Assembly (NCBI GenBank): GCA_030147845.1
Contig: JASBUN010000032.1
Span: 1-59,789 of the forward strand
Direction of reading: 5' to 3'
DNA length: 59,789 nt
Source: Gammaproteobacteria bacterium
Lineage (GTDB): Bacteria > Pseudomonadota > Gammaproteobacteria > JASBUN01
Shown: positions 54,230 to 59,789 of the stretch, one piece after another
Position numbering within the stretch: the first letter of the stretch is position 1
Layout: every line of letters begins with the position of its first letter
Notes under the pieces: generated by a model
Database searches by the model: none
What the model was told of the DNA's origin: nothing
What the model saw: the letters and a program-made list of their open reading frames with translations, nothing else
Program-made: the position numbers and the translations under genes

Positions 54230-54435
54230 CTCATGCTTTATACATCACTTATCGATGCCGGATTGCAAGACATGATCGCATTTCTCTGGTTCAATCATCA
54301 CCGACTGCTCGAACACATCGGCTATATTCCGCTTGCCGAAGCAGAGGCATACTACTATCGACAACTCGAACGTCAGGCCGTGATGGCGGTTTGACTTAGA
54401 CCTAACAGCCTCCACGATGCGCGGGGCGATTCATT
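54230..54435 (+). pseudogene. IS3-family transposase C-terminal remnant
   Basis: From 54272 the plus strand reads AFLWFNHHRLLEHIGYIPLA and EAEAYYYRQLERQAVMAV to a TGA at 54392, then without start LRPNSLHDARGDSF. This is the well-known end of IS3-type OrfB (WFNxRRLxxxIGYxPPAExE and LKPNSLxxxRG). The DDE catalytic core is missing, so only the tail remains. It abuts the RAYT remnant and the brnA gene end. Confidence 0.8.
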
Positions 54436-54438
54436 CTA

Positions 54439-54687
54439 TTACCCCGCTTGCTTTAACTCTTCTCTGATGACCTTACGTAAAGCATCTTCCAGTGATTTAT
54501 CGTGTGCTTTGATGTACTCACGCAGTGCTTCATTGATGAGAGATTGGTAGTTCCCCCCTCCCGCTGCGTGTACCAGGCTCTTGAAGTGCTCAATAATATC
54601 GGCATCCAAACGAATCGTGATACGAACCTTATTTGGGTCGGGTTTGATAACCGCGCCACGCTTTCCTTTACTAAAATCGTCACTCAT
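54439..54687 (-). CDS. brnA: BrnA-type antitoxin
   Basis: An 82-residue antitoxin with a ribbon-helix-helix-like DNA-binding part. Seen: KVRITIRLDADIIEHFKSLV and a helix GGGNYQSLINEALREYIKAH, which match BrnA, then a charged C-terminal helix that binds the toxin. It overlaps the toxin gene end by 8 bases (toxin first, as usual for brnTA). It would neutralise BrnT and repress the operon. Confidence 0.92.
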   Translation of the reverse strand: MSDDFSKGKRGAVIKPDPNKVRITIRLDADIIEHFKSLVHAAGGGNYQSLINEALREYIKAHDKSLEDALRKVIREELKQAG

Positions 54688-54961
54688 AGCTCAGGCCTTG
54701 ATAATACTGTTCGGTTTGTCTGCGATCCGCTTTCCGGGCAGAAATAATTCGGATTAAATTTTCGTGACGCTCAGCGTGAACAACAAATAGAACTTTGAGA
54801 CCTGGTCCTAATCCCAATGTTTTAAAGCGTGGTTCTGGATGGTCGCGGTCCTCAATCGTGAGGGCGTTTTCGTCCTCCAGGGCGATCACCGCATCCGCGA
54901 AATCGACTCCGTGTTTACGGAGATTTTCGGCAGCCTTCCTTGGATCCCACACACAATCCAT
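54680..54961 (-). CDS. brnT: BrnT-type toxin
   Basis: A 93-residue ribonuclease-type toxin of the RelE-like fold. Seen: VWDPRKAAENLRKHGVDFAD, the family opening, then ALEDENALTIEDRDHPEPRF, and the closing IRIISARKADRRQTEQYYQG with the conserved basic residues. In Brucella, BrnT cleaves RNA and halts growth until BrnA binds. The gene is first in the leftward pair and intact. The whole module lies between two decayed transposase copies. Confidence 0.93.
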   Translation of the reverse strand: MDCVWDPRKAAENLRKHGVDFADAVIALEDENALTIEDRDHPEPRFKTLGLGPGLKVLFVVHAERHENLIRIISARKADRRQTEQYYQGLSYE

Positions 54962-55060
54962 GAATCAAGTGTATGTACAATCCGTGTACATGTCAACGTG
55001 GATAAAAGATCCTATTTATCAGCGGTTTCATGTTGCGATAATGCGCCGAGCAAGCGCAGC

Positions 55061-55424
55061 TTATGGAGTTACGGTCACCAGTTCAAGCAGGCAGCCGTCT
55101 TTATCGGTCAGTATCCCTTTGTAACGGCCCTGAAAGACGCGACCAATGCGATGGTGGGTGCGGGAAATATTGAGTGTAAACGCCGTAAAGCTGCCGCATC
55201 CCTTGTGACAGATTGCCTTCAATGGTTTCCACCACGAGGTGCTAGCGATTATCCATTAGACAATAGGCGTGGCACCGCCAATTGTAGCGCTTGCAAACCT
55301 GACCGAAGAGCGCCAACCACTGACTGCGGTCGCTATCATTTACATAGATATCCTCTCGACGATCTCCCCGAGAGGTGATGTGATAAAGCCCTCCGGACAA
55401 TGCCAAATGCAGCGGTCTGCGCAG
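55061..55424 (-). pseudogene. REP-associated tyrosine transposase (RAYT) pseudogene 2
   Basis: Read leftward from about 55424 (CTG where an ATG is expected) the frame gives RRPLHLALSGGLYHITSRGD, RREDIYVNDSDRSQWLALFG, QVCKRYNWRCHAYCLMDNR, a stop in place of the expected HxH tyrosine-enzyme histidine region, HLVVETIEGNLSQGMRQLYG, VYTQYF, then after a frameshift HRIGRVFQGRYKGILTDKDG. This is the clear order of Y1/RAYT transposases, which mobilise REP palindromes. It is dead by one nonsense codon and one frameshift, and the C-terminal catalytic tyrosine region is lost. Confidence 0.85.
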
Positions 55425-55809
55425 CCTTTAAACAAGCTTATCAATGCTTGATTGCAAGACCTGGCCGCATTTCCGTTTTCCAACCCAACCGCCGCAACGC
55501 CGGTCATTGGTCCATTGACGGGCCGCTTTACAGTACTCGTCGCCCCCAACTACTCTCTCGACACGATGCCGTGGGATCATGGCCGCGTTTCCTGCGCTAC
55601 GAATTATGGATGTCCTTATTCTTTCTGCATCAATGTCAAGAACGCCATTCTCGCCTCGGAATTCGCGAAGCTTCGGCTCGGATAGATCGATGTAGATCCT
55701 TCCGCTCGGTATTGCCCGGCGCTTTCTTGCCAGCCTTGATATGACACGAGTAAATGGAACATTGTGTTATACCTATAGCGGTCTTCCAGTTGCCCGAGGA
55801 CTGGTGTGC
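55425..55809. other. Region between RAYT pseudogene and attC, nothing firm
   Basis: 385 bases without a supported gene. A 48-codon leftward frame (55616-55762, starting MFHLLVSYQGWQES) would be in the place of the next integron cassette gene, but it shows no known motif or clear ribosome site. Confidence 0.4.
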
Positions 55810-55908
55810 GCATAACGCCTAAGCTTAAGTGCGTTCGAGACGGTAGCCGTTTTTGCGATAGCAAAAATAGACGGCGGGTCAAACGTCACCTGCAGCGATT
55901 TGTTAGCC
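55810..55908 (-). other. Integron attC recombination site (99 bp)
   Basis: Read leftward, the site opens with GGCTAAC (55908-55902) and closes with GTTATGC (55816-55810), the complementary core boxes of attC. Inside are imperfect inverted arms and a central hairpin TTTTTGC GATA GCAAAAA. It lies directly after the stop of the P-loop ATPase gene (55925), as expected for the attC of that cassette. Confidence 0.75.
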
Positions 55909-55924
55909 GTCTGCCCACCCACGC

Positions 55925-57421
55925 CTAGTCTGCTGAACCTTGAACGAGATCCAACGCGTCCCGATAGAGAAAGGGAACCCAGTATTCCGGTGCTTCACGT
56001 GCCCCTCGCTTCTCAAAAAAACCAACATCTACCAATGACTCTGCGAGGCGATGCACTTCATCTACTCTCGTCTCCCATAGTGCGGCGAGCGTTTCTACCC
56101 GTTGGGAGGTCCGCTCTCCGCGCAAGGATTCAATTGTGTCTCGCAAGTCTGGATGTTCCGCATAAAGTGTTTGCGTGAGACGAACCTGGGATACTTCTGG
56201 CAATGCCTGTTTGAACGCGGGCCGGGCAAAAAGCGCTTCCTCGTCTGGAACAGGTTCCCCCAATTCGAATCGTCGCATCTGCTGCGTGCGAAGAGAACCA
56301 AGAAAATGAATTAGCTCACGAGGCGCATTCTGCTGTGAACCATCGCGAGTCCGACTGAGCATCCAGTCTAGCGTCGTTGGCTTGTTGGGGCCGACGTCCA
56401 CCTGATCCGGAAACATTCGGAAGAAGAAGGACTCCTGGGTATCCGTCGATTCGAGAACACCAGCAGGATCTACTTCAAAATTCTCTCTAATAGCTTCGTT
56501 GTGCAGAACACGTCGAACGATCAAGTTCAACAATGAACTTCGATCCCACTCCACAGTAACGTGACGAGTGATATGGCTGGCCTCCCGGAAACCCTCGCGC
56601 GTGATCCGGTCCCATATATCTGTACGCAAAAATATTTTGAGCCGTAGATGCTCAAATTCAAGTAGATCTAGGTATACCCGGAATAGCGCGCGTAGTGCGT
56701 TTTGCTCCAATTCGAAACTTTCAGCAAACGCCACGTCCAATCGGTCGAGCAAAATCCACACGTTGTACTTCGCGTATTTTCTCAACGCCGAATTTGACAG
56801 CCTGAGAAGACTATCGACCGAAGTGATGCCTTTTGCGCGCGCCGCCGCTGTAGGCTCGCCAAAAATTATTTTTCCCTTGAAGCGAGTGGGAAGTTGCGTC
56901 GCGGGATCGACTGATATCTCCCCCTCAACAGCCTCTGGCCGGAGTAAGCGCTTTACGTAATCGAACGCTACGTGGACCATTGCTTGAAGAGACCTTTTGC
57001 CGCGTACCAGTCCCTCGGAGGCAAGCCTTTCAGAGAGTTCCTGGAACTCCGCGTTGTCAATGCCGTATTCCTCAAATGTTGCGCAGAGTAATGAGAGGAA
57101 ATATAGCTTCCACAAGCTCGTGAACTCAGCCTCCGTAGCGGGTGGATCCACTACGAGATCACGAAAAGCTGGCGTCCCACGAGGTTTTTCGCCGGCAGCT
57201 AGAAGAATATCCCGATCGAAAAGATCGTTGGCTCTAGCCAGAAGCAGGGCATAGAGAGCGCTTTTTCCTGCTCCCTTAGGCCCATACACAACGTCAATCT
57301 CGCCGTTGAACAACTTGCGCCAATTGTCTGTTTCGACGAAATAGCTTGCCAATACCTCTACTTCGTCTTCGGCAACTCGCTGCCCAAATCCTGAATTGGT
57401 GAGTACTTCGTGTTTAGTCAT
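55925..57421 (-). CDS. P-loop ATPase in an integron cassette (Sll1717-like)
   Basis: A 498-residue protein with an N-terminal P-loop (YGPKGAGKSALYALLLARA, residues 46-64), a Walker B-like strand (KYNVWILLDRLDVAFAESFE) and a sensor-like arginine region (LKIFLRTDIWDRITREGF), then a helical C-terminal half. It resembles the Sll1717/STAND-like group of ATPases, some of which occur in phage defence loci. The gene is bracketed by attC sites on both sides and is read in cassette direction; ATG at 57421 is 23 bases after the upstream attC. It fills nearly the whole cassette. Defence is a reasonable guess, not shown. Codon use is less GC-rich than the host genes. Confidence 0.85.
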   Translation of the reverse strand: MTKHEVLTNSGFGQRVAEDEVEVLASYFVETDNWRKLFNGEIDVVYGPKGAGKSALYALLLARANDLFDRDILLAAGEKPRGTPAFRDLVVDPPATEAEFTSLWKLYFLSLLCATFEEYGIDNAEFQELSERLASEGLVRGKRSLQAMVHVAFDYVKRLLRPEAVEGEISVDPATQLPTRFKGKIIFGEPTAAARAKGITSVDSLLRLSNSALRKYAKYNVWILLDRLDVAFAESFELEQNALRALFRVYLDLLEFEHLRLKIFLRTDIWDRITREGFREASHITRHVTVEWDRSSLLNLIVRRVLHNEAIRENFEVDPAGVLESTDTQESFFFRMFPDQVDVGPNKPTTLDWMLSRTRDGSQQNAPRELIHFLGSLRTQQMRRFELGEPVPDEEALFARPAFKQALPEVSQVRLTQTLYAEHPDLRDTIESLRGERTSQRVETLAALWETRVDEVHRLAESLVDVGFFEKRGAREAPEYWVPFLYRDALDLVQGSAD

Positions 57422-57443
57422 GGCCACTCAATTTAATACTGAC

Positions 57444-57503
57444 GGCTAACGCCTGAATTAAGCCGACCCGCGAAACGGGTTCGGCTTGAATGAATTGTTG
57501 GGC
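57444..57503 (-). other. Integron attC recombination site (60 bp)
   Basis: Read leftward it opens GCCCAAC and closes GTTAGCC, with arms AATTCATTCAAGCCGA and TCGGCTTAATTCAGGC around the hairpin CCCGTTTCGCGGG. This is a near-classic 60-base attC like those of antibiotic-resistance cassettes. It follows the small membrane protein gene (57520) and precedes the ATPase gene. Confidence 0.92.
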
Positions 57504-57519
57504 GCTCAACCGTAGAAAG

Positions 57520-57804
57520 TTACGTGCCGAATGTATTGAACGCTAAAAATATCCCGACGTACAGTGATGCCGCTGCCGCGCAAGTGGCAAAGAGGTAACT
57601 GCGATGAGATTGGACTGAGAACCAGGGCAGCTTTGCTGCTGCGATGGAATAACCGATACCGGCGGCAACCGTAGAGGCGCCGAGCGATATGCCTATGGCC
57701 CGCGTGTAAGGGGGCGAAATGCCCAAGAACTTAGAGCCATATGCATCAAAGAGAAAGGCGATGTGAGCCGCGGCAATTAGAACCAAGGCAACGACTGGCT
57801 TCAT
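57520..57804 (-). CDS. Small membrane protein in an integron cassette
   Basis: A 94-residue protein with three hydrophobic stretches: MKPVVALVLIAAAHIAFLF, RAIGISLGASTVAAGIGYSI and LFATCAAAASLYVGIFLAFN. No known family seen. The ATG at 57804 is 5 bases from the attC core box, the normal position for a cassette gene; a longer frame crosses into the intron and is rejected. The cassette is this gene plus the attC at 57444-57503. Function unknown. Confidence 0.75.
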   Translation of the reverse strand: MKPVVALVLIAAAHIAFLFDAYGSKFLGISPPYTRAIGISLGASTVAAGIGYSIAAAKLPWFSVQSHRSYLFATCAAAASLYVGIFLAFNTFGT

Positions 57805-57809
57805 GGCGG

Positions 57810-57864
57810 GCCTAACGTTTGAAGCAAGCCGCGCGCGATAGCGCGTCGGACTTGGCTGACTTGT
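57810..57864 (-). other. attC site interrupted by a group II intron
   Basis: The left part of an attC: GCCTAAC (57810-57816), arm TTTGAAGCAAGCC, the hairpin GCGCGCGATAGCGCG and the return arm GGCTGACTTGT. The final core box (expected GTTRRRY on this strand) is cut after about 57864 by the intron. The rest should follow the intron beyond the window edge. Confidence 0.85.
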
Positions 57865-59787
57865 GTACGCCCAGCATGGGCATGAACTAATGAGGTGAAA
57901 GTCCTCTGTAGGAAGATCACCGTTGTTTAACACACTGTTATTCAACGCTAACTACTAGCGAATGGCAAGGGCTAAATCGTGAGAGATAGTCTGGAGGAAG
58001 CCGCTAGCAAATCTGCGAGCTGATGAACAAGAACATCATATGAGGCGTAGGCTGAAGGTGAGTTGGCACAAGACAACGAAACCCTGTGATCTAACGGCCA
58101 CCGTAAATGATGCAGCAGTGCAGAGACAGTCCATGTTCTTATCTGGGGAGATCTGCTTTACGAGCGATCGGTGAATACCAGTAAGGCTCTGGTATACAAG
58201 TGCCTTGGCGCAGCGGAAACGCATCATCAACTGCGAGCGAATTCGATGCAAACCGATAGCGCTGTTACAGGTAACTGTGGCGGTGATAAAGCAGAAGTCA
58301 GCAGACGGCATAGTAGCCAAATGCCCAGCGTAATGGCTGGGACACGGTGAAGGCCGGAACATTTAGAACAAAGGAGGAGCCTTGTCAGACTTGAACACAC
58401 GAATGCCGTCCGGTAGTGACGTGACTCAGCGTACTGATGAGCAGCCAGCCTTTAGCGCAGATCTACTCGAACTTTTTCTCAAGCCTTCCAATCTTGTGTC
58501 GGCATGGAAACAGGTTCGAGCCAACAAAGGGGCCGCTGGCATTGATGGCATGACCATTGATGACTTCCCCGCTTGGGCAAACGCCGGAAACTGGAAACGT
58601 GTTATGACTGAGCTTCGCTCAGGCCAATACCAACCTTCACCGGTGAAACGCGTTGAGATTGACAAACCTGATGGCGGAAAACGTCAATTAGGGATCCCAA
58701 CTATCGTTGATCGTGTGATCCAACAAGCGATTGCTCAAGTCCTTACGCCTATTTTCGACCCAACCTTCTCAGATAATAGCTTTGGATTCAGACCAAATCG
58801 AAATGGGCAGCAAGCCGTGAAGCAGGTAAACAGCATTATCAAAACGGGACGTCGTTTTGCCGTGGATGTTGATCTGTCTAAGTTCTTTGACCGCGTTAAT
58901 CACGATTTACTCATGACCTACCTTGGCTATAAAGTGAAAGATAAGCGATTGCTTAAACTGATTAAACGTTACTTACGAGCTGGGGTTATCGATAACCAGT
59001 TTTATAGTGAGAGTCGAGAAGGTGTCCCTCAGGGCGGGCCATTATCGCCGCTGTTGGCAAACATCATGCTCGACCCATTGGACAAAGAGCTTGAGAAACG
59101 GGGTCACAAATTTGCCCGATATGCGGATGATTTTACCATACTGGTAAAGACGCCCCGTTCGGGTGAACGTGTGCTCAATAGCATTAGCAGATTCCTGAGT
59201 CACCGCTTGAAGTTGGTGGTTAATACAACCAAAAGCCACGTCGTTAAAACCAGTGAAAGCAAATTCCTTGGATTCACCTTCAAGGCAGGCCGCATTCAAT
59301 GGCACCCGAAGACCCTGATGAAGTTTAAACAGCAGGTTCGACGGTTAACGAATCGCAACTGGGGCGTATCGATGCAATACCAACTCTTTAAACTCAGTCA
59401 ATATTTACGAGGCTGGATAAATTACTTTGGTATCGCCAGTGGATATCAGCGCTGCGTAGAACTGGATCACTGGATCCGGCGCAGAGTGAGAATGGCTTAC
59501 TGGCGTCAGTGGCGAAAGCCCCGCACCAAGGTACGAAACTTAATGAGACTGGGCGTGCATGTTCAAGCTGCGGTGGCGTGTGGTATCACCAGCAAAGGAC
59601 CATGGCGTAGTGCAAAATCTCCGGGGATCAATCAGGCGTTATCTCTTGATTACTTAAAATCCGAAGGGCTTTATTCACTGCGTGATGGATGGATTGCGCT
59701 TCACTATCCTAAATGAAACGCCCTGTGCGGAGCCGCATGCAGGGTGTTGTGGGGGCTGGAGGCTAGATACCTCCGGCTACCCGATTA
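57865..59787 (+). mobile_element. Group IIC-attC intron
   Basis: A bacterial group II intron of class C inserted in an attC. The 5' end is near 57863-57866 (GTGTACGCCC or GTACGCCC); the 3' end is near 59785-59788, where a GCCGCATGCAGGG stem, GGAGGCTAGATACCTCC and CTACCCGAT form the domain V/VI-like end at the very edge of the window. About 500 bases of structured RNA precede the intron-encoded reverse transcriptase (58382-59716). The intron lies opposite to the cassette genes, the known orientation for this group. Exact ends are approximate. Confidence 0.88.
58382..59716 (+). CDS. ltrA: Group II intron reverse transcriptase/maturase (class C)
   Basis: A 444-residue intron-encoded protein. 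Seen: reverse transcriptase blocks RQLGIPTIVDRVIQQAIAQV, FSDNSFGFRPNRNGQQAVKQ, the catalytic VDVDLSKFFDRVNHDLL, GVPQGGPLSPLLANIMLDPL and ARYADDFTIL with YADD at 247-250, then a maturase domain (FKLSQYLRGWINYFG). There is no C-terminal HNH endonuclease, as usual for class C. The start is a TTG with AAAGGAGG five bases before it. It splices the intron and copies it into attC DNA. Codon use is clearly less GC-rich than the chromosome, in line with recent arrival. Confidence 0.95.
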   Translation: MSDLNTRMPSGSDVTQRTDEQPAFSADLLELFLKPSNLVSAWKQVRANKGAAGIDGMTIDDFPAWANAGNWKRVMTELRSGQYQPSPVKRVEIDKPDGGKRQLGIPTIVDRVIQQAIAQVLTPIFDPTFSDNSFGFRPNRNGQQAVKQVNSIIKTGRRFAVDVDLSKFFDRVNHDLLMTYLGYKVKDKRLLKLIKRYLRAGVIDNQFYSESREGVPQGGPLSPLLANIMLDPLDKELEKRGHKFARYADDFTILVKTPRSGERVLNSISRFLSHRLKLVVNTTKSHVVKTSESKFLGFTFKAGRIQWHPKTLMKFKQQVRRLTNRNWGVSMQYQLFKLSQYLRGWINYFGIASGYQRCVELDHWIRRRVRMAYWRQWRKPRTKVRNLMRLGVHVQAAVACGITSKGPWRSAKSPGINQALSLDYLKSEGLYSLRDGWIALHYPK

Positions 59788-59789
59788 TA

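Larger units (their letters stand above)
54119..55471. repeat. Pair of diverged direct repeats flanking brnTA
   Basis: The segments 54119-54285 and 55311-55471 resemble one another over about 160 bases in the same orientation, separated by 1190 bases. Identical cores are 54163-54185 and 55353-55375. They are the 5' parts of the two RAYT copies plus shared upstream DNA (GATTGCAAGAC near the right end of both). The brnTA genes lie between them. Confidence 0.7.

Noticed and set aside
54119..54285. attC site or CRISPR-like repeat
   Set aside because: Translation on the minus strand shows it is the N-terminal part of a RAYT transposase; spacing and number of copies do not fit CRISPR.

Overview
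The window reads as a chromosome segment of a GC-rich gammaproteobacterial sulfur oxidiser that also lives on small organic acids. This rests on gene content: a cytoplasmic sulfite dehydrogenase (soeABC), the APS reductase/ATP sulfurylase route run in the oxidative direction (sat-aprB-aprA), aerobic respiration genes (ctaA, ccmGH), and two periplasmic-binding-protein transport systems tied to organic-acid catabolism. No rRNA, tRNA or CRISPR was recognised, and the species cannot be named from this.

Layout. (1) 1-12.8 kb is an organic-acid cluster: the end of an enolase-superfamily enzyme, a thiamine-diphosphate enzyme, a two-subunit UxaA/SuyAB-like lyase, a large FAD/Fe-S 2-hydroxyacid dehydrogenase, a TctCBA transporter, a GntR/UTRA regulator and an Ldh2-family dehydrogenase. 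One operator-like motif, GTGATATAGT, occurs before three of its transcription units. The set resembles known 3-sulfolactate clusters, but the substrate is not proven. (2) 13.1-19.8 kb is a malonate utilisation locus: malonyl-CoA synthetase, GntR/FCD regulator, a TRAP transporter and malonyl-CoA decarboxylase, followed by a TauE/SafE exporter and a Crp/Fnr regulator. (3) 21.9-24.3 kb holds heme A synthase and ccmGH. (4) 24.4-34.6 kb is the sulfite oxidation island: soeABC divergent from sat-aprBA and a YkgJ-type cysteine cluster protein. (5) 34.7-48.1 kb is mostly leftward: single metabolic and housekeeping genes, a diguanylate cyclase, and a three-gene operon of a degenerate receiver, a double-domain KaiC-like ATPase and a GAF histidine kinase. 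(6) 48.5-54 kb holds a truncated dehalogenase, unknown membrane and secreted proteins and a 2-oxoglutarate oxygenase. (7) 54-59.8 kb is mobile: a BrnTA toxin-antitoxin pair between two decayed REP-associated tyrosine transposases, an IS3 remnant, and integron cassettes with three attC sites, the last split by a group IIC intron lying opposite to the cassettes.

How the parts may work together. Malonate enters by the TRAP system, is activated to malonyl-CoA and decarboxylated to acetyl-CoA. In the first cluster, two stereochemically different 2-hydroxyacid dehydrogenases plus a SuyAB-like lyase could convert sulfolactate to pyruvate and sulfite. The sulfite could then be oxidised by SoeABC or by AprBA and Sat (which yields ATP), or exported by a TauE-type protein. 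This link is an inference. Several intergenic stretches (10.3-10.8, 12.9-13.1, 21.4-21.9 kb) are filled with short REP-like palindromes, matching the presence of decayed REP-associated transposases.
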